Source: Arenimonas sp.
GTDB taxonomy: Bacteria; Pseudomonadota; Alphaproteobacteria; Rhizobiales; Rhizobiaceae
Direction of reading: 5' to 3'
NCBI GenBank assembly: GCA_019459145.1
Contig: JAIBEK010000066.1
Location: 1 to 64,000, forward strand
Length of the DNA stretch: 64,000 nt
Within the stretch, counting starts at the first letter, position 1; each line of letters starts with the position of its first letter. Position numbers and translations under genes: made by a program. Shown here piece after piece: positions 1-7,500 of this stretch. The notes under the pieces are model-generated. The model was given only the letters and a program-made list of their open reading frames with translations, was not told the DNA's origin and made no database searches.

Positions 1-104
1 CCACCATGGCACTGTGCGGCAAGCGGAAGATCACCGAGATCGATGACAGCATCATCGCCGAGAACCCGTTCAAGGGTGAGATCGGAAGGGCGAAGGTGCG
101 CTGA
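1..104 (+). CDS. 3' end of a second, convergent lldD-like copy (partial)
   Basis: Reading from base 3, 33 sense codons end in a TGA at 102-104 and encode exactly the C-terminus of the LldD protein encoded at 264-1439 on the other strand. The rest of the gene, if present, lies left of the window. It could be the tail of a duplicated gene arranged tail to tail with lldD, or a fold-back artefact at a contig end. Because identity decays gradually past the stop codon (three mismatches in 19 bases, then unrelated sequence), I slightly favour a real duplication. Confidence 0.5.
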   Translation, partial: TMALCGKRKITEIDDSIIAENPFKGEIGRAKVR

Positions 105-142
105 CACCCGGCGTCTCCGAGCCATGGAGGAGGCGTTCTCGT
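1..142. repeat. left arm of a 142-bp inverted repeat
   Basis: Bases 1-123 are the exact reverse complement of 245-367, and the pairing continues to 142/226 with three mismatches (124/244, 128/240, 135/233). The loop is about 83 bases. The arm contains the last 33 codons, the stop codon and about 20 bases of downstream sequence of the lldD gene that lies at 264-1439 on the opposite strand. The left end of the arm is the window edge, so the real repeat may be longer. Confidence 0.95.
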
Positions 143-225
143 GGATTCTCCCCCCTCATCCGGCGGTAGGCGCCAAATTCTCCCGGCCTGGTAGAAGAGG
201 GGCCGATACCGCTCGGCCGCCTCTA

Positions 226-367
226 ACGAGAAAGCCTCCACCAAGGCTCGGAGACGCCGGGTGTCAGCGCACCTTCGCCCTTCCGATCTCACCCTTGAAC
301 GGGTTCTCGGCGATGATGCTGTCATCGATCTCGGTGATCTTCCGCTTGCCGCACAGTGCCATGGTGG
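226..367. repeat. right arm of the 142-bp inverted repeat
   Basis: Partner of the arm at 1-142. It covers the 3' end of lldD (264-367) and the 38 bases downstream of its stop. The loop between the arms (143-225) contains a degenerate copy of the CCCCTCATCCGGC motif that accompanies the palindromic repeats elsewhere in the window. Confidence 0.95.
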
Positions 368-1439
368 TGTCCATCTCCTTGGCGATGATCTCCAAAGCCT
401 TGGTGACGCCGGGCTTGCCCATGGCGCCGAGGCCATAGAGGAAGGGACGGCCGATATAGGTGCCCTTGGCGCCAAGTGCCACGGCTTTCAGCACGTCCTG
501 GCCGGAACGGATGCCGCCGTCGAGATGGACTTCGATCCTGTCGCCCACCGCATCGACGATGCGCGGCAGCATGGCGATCGACGAATGGGCGCCATCGAGC
601 TGGCGGCCGCCGTGGTTGGAAACGATGATCGCGTCGGCGCCGGTCTCGGCCGCCATCTTGGCATCCTCGACGTCGAGAATGCCCTTGATGATCAGCTTGC
701 CGCCCCAGCGCTCCTTGATCCACGCCACGTCCTTCCACGACAGCTGCGGATCGAATTGCTCGACCGTCCAGGCATTGAGCGAGGCGAGGTCGGTGACGCT
801 CTTGGCGTGGCCGTGGATGTTGCGGAAGGTGCGCTTGTCCGTCTTCAGCATGTTCCAGCACCAGCGGGGGCGCGTCGCCATCTGGTAGAGATGCTTGGGC
901 GTCAGCTTCGGCGGCGCGGACAGCCCGTTGCGCAGGTCCTTGTGGCGCTGGCCGAGGATCTGCAGGTCGGCGGTCAAAACCAGCGCCGAGCATTTCGCCG
1001 CCTTGGCGCGCTCGATCAGGTTCAGCACGAAATCGCGGTCGCGCATGACGTAGAGCTGGAACCAGAAGGGTTTCGTGGTGACCGAGGCGACGTCCTCGAT
1101 CGAGCAGATGCTCATGGTCGACAGCGTGAAGGGAACGCCGAATTCTTCCGCCGCCTTGGCCGCCAGCATTTCGCCGTCGGCATGCTGCATGCCGGTGAGG
1201 CCCGTCGGCGCGAGCGCTACCGGCATCCTCACCGTCTCGCCGATCATCGTCGTTTCGAGCGAACGGCCGCTCATGTCGACCAGCACGCGCTGGCGCAGCT
1301 TGATTTTCGCAAAATCGCTCTCGTTGGCGCGGTAGGTGCTTTCAGTATAGGCGCCGCTGTCGGCATAGTCGAAGAACAGTTTCGGAACGCGGCGCTTCGC
1401 CAGCCGCTTCAGGTCGGCGATCTCGAGAATGGGGGACAT
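264..1439 (-). CDS. lldD: L-lactate dehydrogenase / FMN-dependent alpha-hydroxy-acid oxidase
   Basis: The 391-residue protein matches the FMN-dependent alpha-hydroxy-acid dehydrogenase family, which oxidises L-lactate to pyruvate and passes electrons to the respiratory chain. It is the usual length for LldD. The catalytic His lies in SNHGGRQLDG near residue 276, and the FMN phosphate-binding region DGGIRSGQDV follows. The ATG at 1439 is chosen because GAGGTAAT lies about 10 bases upstream; a longer reading frame to 1514 would start inside the neighbouring channel gene. The substrate could be another 2-hydroxy acid, such as glycolate or mandelate, since family members look alike. Its last 33 codons are repeated inverted at the window start. 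Confidence 0.9.
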   Translation of the reverse strand: MSPILEIADLKRLAKRRVPKLFFDYADSGAYTESTYRANESDFAKIKLRQRVLVDMSGRSLETTMIGETVRMPVALAPTGLTGMQHADGEMLAAKAAEEFGVPFTLSTMSICSIEDVASVTTKPFWFQLYVMRDRDFVLNLIERAKAAKCSALVLTADLQILGQRHKDLRNGLSAPPKLTPKHLYQMATRPRWCWNMLKTDKRTFRNIHGHAKSVTDLASLNAWTVEQFDPQLSWKDVAWIKERWGGKLIIKGILDVEDAKMAAETGADAIIVSNHGGRQLDGAHSSIAMLPRIVDAVGDRIEVHLDGGIRSGQDVLKAVALGAKGTYIGRPFLYGLGAMGKPGVTKALEIIAKEMDTTMALCGKRKITEIDDSIIAENPFKGEIGRAKVR

Positions 1440-1479
1440 CGGGGATATTACCTCATTGGACGTTGACGACAGAGTGCCA

Positions 1480-1920
1480 TCAGAAATGCTCGCCGGAGCG
1501 GAACGGGCCGACACGAATTCCGGCGGCCACCAGATAGGCCGTCGACCAGCCGATCAGCACGAAACCGTTGACGCCTTCGAGCGCGGCCAGCATGCGCCAT
1601 TCGTGGCCCGGCACCACGTCGCCATAGCCGACCGTCGAGAAGGTGATGGTGGCGAAGTAGAGCGCGGTGGGAAAGTCGGGGATGTAGCCGAGCAGGCGAT
1701 AGCACAGCGCCCAGAGCCAGACTTCGGCGGTCAGCACGAGGAAGACGCCGATCACCACCGTGTTCATCGCCAGCAAGTGGCTGCGGTGTCCCGCGAGGCG
1801 GATCCGGTCGGTGATCCAGCTCATCGCATGGGTGATCCAGATCAGGCCGAAGGTATGAATGACGACGGTCAGCGAGATCATCGCGACGCCGAGGGCAAGA
1901 TTGGCGAAGAGCTGCAGCAA
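1480..1920 (-). CDS. two-transmembrane potassium channel family protein
   Basis: A 146-residue membrane protein with hydrophobic segments near residues 8-30, 50-75 and 110-133. The segment STVGYGDVVP around residues 95-103 is the K+ selectivity filter of the Ion_trans_2 family, placed between two helices as in KcsA-type pores. It has no cytoplasmic RCK or TrkA domain. The start is uncertain: the reading frame opens after a stop at 1942-1944, with a TTG at 1920 and the first ATG at 1881. It lies about 30 bases downstream of guaD on the same strand and may be read from the purine operon. Confidence 0.75.
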   Translation of the reverse strand: MLQLFANLALGVAMISLTVVIHTFGLIWITHAMSWITDRIRLAGHRSHLLAMNTVVIGVFLVLTAEVWLWALCYRLLGYIPDFPTALYFATITFSTVGYGDVVPGHEWRMLAALEGVNGFVLIGWSTAYLVAAGIRVGPFRSGEHF

Positions 1921-1949
1921 GATGAATTCGCGTCCGCACCGCTAGAGGG

Positions 1950-3257
1950 TCATGAAACCGGCCGCGCGGCCCGCCCGGCGACATAGGTTTCCACGACCGA
2001 CCGGTCGTCGCCCAAGGTTTGCAGCAGAAATAGTTCCTCCGCAAGGGATTTGACCGTTTCCATCCTGAGCGCCATGGCCGGGGTGGCTGCGGCGTTCAAG
2101 ACGACGAAATCGGCGTCGGTGCCGGCCTCCAGCGTACCGATCCGGTCCTCGAGCGACAGCGCCTCGGCATTGCCGAGCGTCATCAGGTGGAAGCTTTCCA
2201 GCGGGTTCAGCCGTTCGCCGAGCAATTGCTGGATCTTGTAGGCCTCGTCCAGCGTCTTCAGCATGGAATAGCTCGACCCGCCGCCGATGTCGGTGGCAAC
2301 CGCGATGCGCAGCTTCTTCTCGCGCTGCTGGTACTTGCGCATCGGGAACAGGCCGGAGCCGAGGAAAAGATTGGAGGTGGGGCAATGCACGGCGACCGCG
2401 CCCGCCTCGCTCATGGCGTCGGCCTCGCGGTCCGACAGATGGATCGCATGGCCGAACAGGCTCTTGCGCCCCAGCAGGCCATAGTGCGCATAGATGTCGG
2501 TGTAGTCCTTCGCGTCGGGAAAGAGTTCGCAGGTGTAGCGGATCTCGTCGTGGTTTTCTGACAGGTGAGTCTGGATATGCAGGTCGGGGAATTCCTGCGC
2601 CAGCGCTTGCACCCGCTCCATCTGCTCGGGCGTCGAGGTGATGGCGAAGCGCGGAGTGATGGCGACGCGGTTGCGGCCGCGCCCATGCCAGTCGGCGATC
2701 ACCTGGCGGGTCTCGTCATAGCCGGTCTCCGGCGTGTCGAGCAGCCCTTGCGGCGCGTTGCGGTCCATCATCACCTTGCCGCCGATCATCAGGCTGCCGC
2801 GCCTCAGGCTCTCGGCGAAATAGGCGTCGGCCGAGGCCTTGTGCACCGAGCAATAGGCGACTGCCGTGGTCGTGCCGTTGCGGAAGAACTCGTCGAAGAA
2901 GGCCTTGGCGATGCGCTCCGCATGCGCGCTTTCGACGAAGCGGCATTCCTCCGGGAAGGTATAGGTGTTCAGCCATTCGAGCAGGTTGGCGGCATAAGAC
3001 GCGATCACCTGCATCTGCGGGAAATGCACATGGGTGTCGATCAGGCCCGGCAGGATCAGATGCGGGCGGTGGTCGATCACGACCGTGCCTTCGGGCGCGG
3101 CGGCATTGACGGCGGCAAAGTCACCCATGGCGACGATCTTGCCGTCCTCGACCAGCAGCGCGCCGTCGCCCTCGTAGCGATAGCTGCCGGCATCGTCGAT
3201 ATGCTCCGGTGCGCGGGTGAAGCTCAGCGTGCGGCCGCGATAGAGGACCGCGCTCAT
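1950..3257 (-). CDS. guaD: guanine deaminase
   Basis: The 435-residue protein is an amidohydrolase-fold guanine deaminase (guanine to xanthine plus ammonia). Visible metal-site motifs are DTHVHFPQ near residues 71-78, THLSEN and GHAIHLSD in the middle, and the TDIGGG motif near the C-terminus. PEECRF, typical of GuaD, is also present. The ATG at 3257 overlaps the stop of the urate hydroxylase gene in an ATGA, so the two are translationally coupled; reading frame further upstream lies inside that gene and is not used. Xanthine made here feeds the xanthine dehydrogenase encoded at 7501-11777. Confidence 0.93.
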   Translation of the reverse strand: MSAVLYRGRTLSFTRAPEHIDDAGSYRYEGDGALLVEDGKIVAMGDFAAVNAAAPEGTVVIDHRPHLILPGLIDTHVHFPQMQVIASYAANLLEWLNTYTFPEECRFVESAHAERIAKAFFDEFFRNGTTTAVAYCSVHKASADAYFAESLRRGSLMIGGKVMMDRNAPQGLLDTPETGYDETRQVIADWHGRGRNRVAITPRFAITSTPEQMERVQALAQEFPDLHIQTHLSENHDEIRYTCELFPDAKDYTDIYAHYGLLGRKSLFGHAIHLSDREADAMSEAGAVAVHCPTSNLFLGSGLFPMRKYQQREKKLRIAVATDIGGGSSYSMLKTLDEAYKIQQLLGERLNPLESFHLMTLGNAEALSLEDRIGTLEAGTDADFVVLNAAATPAMALRMETVKSLAEELFLLQTLGDDRSVVETYVAGRAARPVS

Positions 3258-4489
3258 GGCTGCTTCACCCTGGAGACCGCGCTCTCGAACCAGGCGACCA
3301 GCAGGGCGCGCTCCTCGGTCGAGACCTCGGTGATATTGCCGGGCGGCATGGCGTGGCTGCGGCCGGCCTGGATGTAGATCTCGCGCGCATGGGCGGCGAT
3401 CTGCGCATCCGTCTCCAGCTTCACGTCCTTCGGCGGCCGCACGATCCCCTCCCACACCGGCTCGGCCGCATGGCACATCGAACAGCGCGACATGACGACA
3501 TCGCGGGCCGCCTCGTAATGGGCGTTCTCGACGAAGCGCAGGTTGCTCGGCGCGACCGAAACCTCTTCCTCCACCGGGGCCTTCTGTACCGTCGACAGCC
3601 AGATGATGGCGATGAAGATCAGAATGGTGGCAAGCCAGGTCCAGGTCGGGCGGCCCTTGCGGGCATGGGTGGTGTTGAACCAGTGGCGGATGGTGACGCC
3701 CATCAGGAATACGAGGGCGGCGATCACCCAGTTATAGGCGGTGGCGAAGGCCAGCGGATAATGGTTCGACAGCATGAAGAAGATGACGGGCAGCGTCAGG
3801 TAGTTGTTGTGCAGCGAGCGCTGCTTGGCGATCACGCCGTATTTCGGGTCGGGCGTGCGGCCGGCGATCAGGTCGGCGACGACGATCTTCTGGTTGGGGA
3901 TGATGATCAGGAAGACGTTTGCCGACATGATGGTGGCGGTAAAGGCGCCGAGATGCAGTAAGGCGGCGCGGCCGGTGAAGATCTGCGTATAGCCCCAGGC
4001 CATCGCGATCAGCGCGACGTAGAGCACGCCCATCAGCACCCAGATGTTCCTGCCGAGCGGTGACTTGCACAACTGGTCGTAAATGACCCAGCCGACGGCG
4101 AGCGAGGCGACGGAAAGGGCGATCGCCTGCCACTGGGAAAGATCCATGACATGACGGTCGATCAGGAAGAGGTCGGCCCCGCCGTAATAGACGACCGCCA
4201 GCATGGCAAAGCCCGACAGCCATGTGACGTAGCTCTCCCATTTGAACCAGGTCAGGTGTTCCGGCATGGTCGCCGGCGCGACGAGGTACTTCTGGATGTG
4301 GTAGAACCCGCCGCCATGCACCTGCCATTCCTCGCCATAGGCGCCGACCGGCAGATGCGGGCGCTTCACCAGGCCGAGATCGAGCGCGATGAAATAGAAG
4401 GACGAGCCGATCCAGGCGATTGCGGTGATGACATGCAGCCAGCGGACCGCGAAGGAGAGCCATTCCCAGGCAATGGCATATTCGTACAT
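3254..4489 (-). CDS. puuD: PuuD-type urate hydroxylase with C-terminal cytochrome c
   Basis: The 411-residue integral membrane protein has an N-terminal region of about eight transmembrane helices with the sequence character of PuuD (DUF989), followed by a short cytochrome c domain with the haem motif CSMCH near residue 335. PuuD oxidises urate to 5-hydroxyisourate and sends the electrons through its own c-type haem to the respiratory chain, replacing soluble oxygen-dependent uricase. The ATG at 4489 gives the expected N-terminus. The position upstream of guaD, with an ATGA overlap, fits purine degradation. The enzymes acting after 5-hydroxyisourate are not in this window. Confidence 0.88.
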   Translation of the reverse strand: MYEYAIAWEWLSFAVRWLHVITAIAWIGSSFYFIALDLGLVKRPHLPVGAYGEEWQVHGGGFYHIQKYLVAPATMPEHLTWFKWESYVTWLSGFAMLAVVYYGGADLFLIDRHVMDLSQWQAIALSVASLAVGWVIYDQLCKSPLGRNIWVLMGVLYVALIAMAWGYTQIFTGRAALLHLGAFTATIMSANVFLIIIPNQKIVVADLIAGRTPDPKYGVIAKQRSLHNNYLTLPVIFFMLSNHYPLAFATAYNWVIAALVFLMGVTIRHWFNTTHARKGRPTWTWLATILIFIAIIWLSTVQKAPVEEEVSVAPSNLRFVENAHYEAARDVVMSRCSMCHAAEPVWEGIVRPPKDVKLETDAQIAAHAREIYIQAGRSHAMPPGNITEVSTEERALLVAWFESAVSRVKQP

Positions 4490-4652
4490 GCGGGATTCCC
4501 TTTATGTCTTTGCACCGCACATTGCGCAAAAAACGTGGGCGAGGGAAGGGGCGGGCGGTATGTCCCAAGGCTTTTGCCGGGGTATTGCGTGCCGGTGCCT
4601 TGCCCGTGCCGGCATCGGTCCCGATGGCGAGATGGGCGGGGCCTGCCATATG

Positions 4653-5566
4653 CTAGTCCCCGTCCTCGGTCCGGGCGCCCTCGCTTTCCAGTTCCTTGAG
4701 GATCCACTGGCGGAAGGCGCGGATCTTCGGCACGTTGCGGCGGTTCTCAGGATAAATCAGCCATTGTCCCTTGCCGTCTCGGGCGCGCAGCGAAAACGGC
4801 TGGATGAGCCGGCCGCTCGCCAGTTCGTCGCGATAGAGAAGCGGCGTCAGGATGGCGACGCCTTGGCCCGAGAGCGCCGCGCTCGCATCGAGGTCCTGCT
4901 CGCCGAAGTCATTGACGCGGTGGGTCTCGAGGTCCGGATCGTCAATGCCGGCTTCGGCAAACCAGATCTTCCACCAGGGATCGCTGGAGCCGATGATCGG
5001 CAGGCGCAGCAGATCGGCCGGATGTCTTATCCCACCGATGCTTTCGGCGAGCTGCGGGCTCATCATAGGTGAAAAATCCACGGGGATGAGGGGAACGCAG
5101 GTGACACCCGGCCAGGGCCGCTGCCCCAGCGGATCGAGATGTCGGCGCCGTCGCGGGCAAAGTCCGTCATCTTGCCGCCGCGCACCAGCCGCACCGCGAT
5201 CTTCGGATGCTGCAGTTGGAAGCTGCCGAGATGGCGGGCCAGCCATTGCGAGGCGAAGGTGGGGGCGGAGTGGATCTCCAGCACCTCATTGCCGCTCTGG
5301 CGCACATTCGCCACCGCCTCGGCCAGAAGACCGAAGCCCTCGCTCACCTTCGGCAGCAGGCGTTCGCCGTTCTGGGTGAGTGCGATCTGGCGGGGGCTTC
5401 TCAGGAACAGCGGCTCGCCGATATTCTCCTCGAGCAGCTTGATCTGGTAGCTGACCGCCGTCTGGGTCATGCCCAGTTCCTCGCCGGCGCGCGTGAAACT
5501 CATGTGCCGGGCGGCCGCCTCGAACACGCGAAGGGCATTCAGCGGGAACTGTCTGGACAGTTTCAT
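4653..5566 (-). pseudogene. LysR-family regulator split by a frameshift
   Basis: The N-terminal half (from ATG 5566) encodes a LysR winged helix close to the GcvA subgroup (MKLSRQFPLNALRVFEAAAR and so on) and runs to WGSG near residue 149. There it passes out of frame and stops at 5063. The continuation of the effector-binding domain (WPGVTCVPLIPVDFSP onward, ending at 4653) is in another frame. The two frames differ by one missing base near 5113-5119, in a GGCCCTGGCC run, and together give about 304 residues, the normal family length. It is either a recent mutation or a sequencing error. Its place between puuD and xdhC suggests the intact gene regulates purine catabolism. Confidence 0.8.
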
Positions 5567-5675
5567 GGATAAGTTCTCTTTATGAGCCCTTACCGTATTC
5601 GAATTGGATGACGGCGGCAATCGGGCGCATGTCTCTCTCGGTCACAACCCTTCGCGGGATGGAAAGGAGACGACC

Positions 5676-5918
5676 ATGTTTCAAGCGATCCGCCACTATC
5701 GCCTGCTCACCGGGCTTGCCCCGCACCAGGCTCTTGCACCGCTCCGCCGCTTTGTCCGTCGGCTGATTACGCCGCGCAATGGGCCTGGCGACGATCTGCC
5801 CGACAGCGTGAAGATGGACCTTGGCCTGCCCCTGGATGGACTGCCGCGCGATCGGACAGACGCCTACTGGCTCGACCGACGCCGTCATGGCGACTGGATG
5901 CGCTCCGGTCCGGTGTGA
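5676..5918 (+). CDS. small basic protein of unknown function (80 aa)
   Basis: The reading frame is preceded by a strong ribosome binding site (AAGGAGA, about 7 bases before the ATG at 5676) and is divergent from the LysR gene. The protein is rich in Arg. Its middle (DDLPDSVKMDLGLP) is faintly like the LDDRLLRDIGL stretch of DUF1127 small proteins, but I do not regard that as an assignment. No signal peptide or membrane segment is visible. The longer frame from 5604 is not used because it has no ribosome site. Confidence 0.5.
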   Translation: MFQAIRHYRLLTGLAPHQALAPLRRFVRRLITPRNGPGDDLPDSVKMDLGLPLDGLPRDRTDAYWLDRRRHGDWMRSGPV

Positions 5919-6024
5919 TAGGATTGCTCATCTGAAACAAGGAGATGCGAGGTGCTGCTGACAACCTGATTCCGACCCTTGATGCACTGATTCAGCGTGG
6001 CCCGCGGCCGATGCGCTTGCGTGA

Positions 6025-6831
6025 TCAGCCTAGCAGCCTGGTCAGCAGTTCGGCGGCGACGAGGGTGGCGATCACGGCGGGACGCTTGTCACGCAACGCG
6101 GTGCCGCCAATCGGCAGGACCAGCCTGTCGATCATATGCGGCTCGCCATCCTCGCGCGCCAGGAAGCGGGCGAAGGTGGCGCGCTTGGTGGCCGAGCCGA
6201 TCATGCCGACATAGCCAAGATCGGGGCGTGCCAGCGCATCCCGGGCGATCAGGAAATCGAGGGCGTGGTCGTGGGTGAGGATGACGGCGGCGCCGCCCGG
6301 ACGGATCGTCGCCACTTCCGCCTCGGGCACGGCGACCCGCCGCAGCGCGACGCCCTGTGGCAGGCCGTCGTCGGGTATGTCGCGGGTCTCGATGAGCGTG
6401 ACCTTCAGGGGCAGGGGGCTAAGCGCTGCCGCCAGCGCCCGGCCGACATGGCCGGCACCGAAGAGGAAGACGTCTGGATAGCCGTTTTCCAGCGTCGCCT
6501 GCCGCGAGATCAGCGCCTGCCGCGTCGCTTCGTCAAGCCGGGTAAAGGCGAGCCGGGTGCGCCCGCCGCAGCACTGGCCGATTTCGGGGCCGAGCGGCAC
6601 GTCGAGCGAGGCGCTTTTCTCGCCGCTGGCAAAAAGCTTGCGGGCATGTTCGATCGCCAGAAATTCCAGCTGCCCGCCGCCGATCGTGCCGAACAACGCG
6701 TCGGCCGACACGAGCATGAAGGCCCCGGCTTCGCGCGGTGTCGAGCCCCTGGCCTCGGCGACATCGACGAGGATGGCGTCGGGATGGGCGGTGAGGAAGG
6801 CGGGGAGGGCGTTCATGGCTGAGCCTGACAC
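6025..6831 (-). CDS. xdhC: xanthine dehydrogenase accessory protein XdhC
   Basis: The 268-residue protein matches XdhC, which binds the molybdenum cofactor, promotes its sulfuration and inserts it into xanthine dehydrogenase. The N-terminal XdhC/CoxI domain (VDVAEARGSTPREAGAFM) and the C-terminal Rossmann-like domain with FLFGAGHVGRAL near residue 124 are both present, as is a GQCCGG motif. The GTG at 6831 is taken as start because AGAGGGA sits 8 bases upstream; an ATG at 6816 is the alternative. It is the last gene of the xdhA-xdhB-methyltransferase-xdhC series. Confidence 0.92.
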   Translation of the reverse strand: MSGSAMNALPAFLTAHPDAILVDVAEARGSTPREAGAFMLVSADALFGTIGGGQLEFLAIEHARKLFASGEKSASLDVPLGPEIGQCCGGRTRLAFTRLDEATRQALISRQATLENGYPDVFLFGAGHVGRALAAALSPLPLKVTLIETRDIPDDGLPQGVALRRVAVPEAEVATIRPGGAAVILTHDHALDFLIARDALARPDLGYVGMIGSATKRATFARFLAREDGEPHMIDRLVLPIGGTALRDKRPAVIATLVAAELLTRLLG

Positions 6832-6869
6832 GGTTGATCCCTCTGGTCCGCTTGTCTGAAGGACATGGC

Positions 6870-7484
6870 TCAGCCGCCGATCTTTTCAAAGGTGCTGAAC
6901 TGGAAGCGCTGAACCGCTTGCCAAGGAGTCTCATGGTCATGTCGACGCTCGGCGATCAGCTTGAAGCCTGTTCCCAGAAACTTCTCCAGTGAGCGTGCAT
7001 CGTGCCGAACCACAGGCAGTCCGCTGCATTTTTCCGGGCCATCCGGGGCGAAGGTCCCGATCACGACCTTGCCGCCCGGCCGAACCGCGCTATTCAGCGC
7101 GTTGAGATAGGCTTGCTGATCCGCCTCCTCCGTCAGGAAATGCAGGGCGGCGCGGTCGTGCCAGAAGTCATACTGCCGAGACGGCTGCCAGGCGGTAATG
7201 TCGGAGACAATCCATTCGACATTGGCCGCCTCGGGCAAGCGGCGACGCGCCTTTGCCAGGGCCGCGGCCGAAATATCGAGGACTGCCACATGATCCTGTT
7301 GCGCCGCCAGCGCATCGACAAGTCGGGACATGCCCCCGCCGATGTCGATCACGCTTGCGTCAGCGGTCAGGCCGGCCTCCCGCAGAAGGGAAAGCGAAAG
7401 GTCGGGCGACGCCTCGAACCAACTGACTTCACTGTCGCCTTTGGATGTGTAGACGGCCTCCCAATGGGTCTCACGCTCGGTCAT
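6870..7484 (-). CDS. class I SAM-dependent methyltransferase
   Basis: The 204-residue protein has the Rossmann methyltransferase motif I as VIDIGGGMSRLVD near residues 45-57, an acidic strand-2 motif (VLDIS) and a strand-4 region (VEWIVSDI), ending in KVVIGTFAPDGPEKCSGL. That matches the small methyltransferase_11/25-type enzymes whose substrates are mostly unknown. It sits 16 bases downstream of xdhB and about 38 bases upstream of xdhC on the same strand, an unusual place for a methyltransferase inside a xanthine dehydrogenase operon. The substrate cannot be read from the sequence. Confidence 0.8.
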   Translation of the reverse strand: MTERETHWEAVYTSKGDSEVSWFEASPDLSLSLLREAGLTADASVIDIGGGMSRLVDALAAQQDHVAVLDISAAALAKARRRLPEAANVEWIVSDITAWQPSRQYDFWHDRAALHFLTEEADQQAYLNALNSAVRPGGKVVIGTFAPDGPEKCSGLPVVRHDARSLEKFLGTGFKLIAERRHDHETPWQAVQRFQFSTFEKIGG

Positions 7485-7500
7485 CGGGTCCGCCTTTCCA

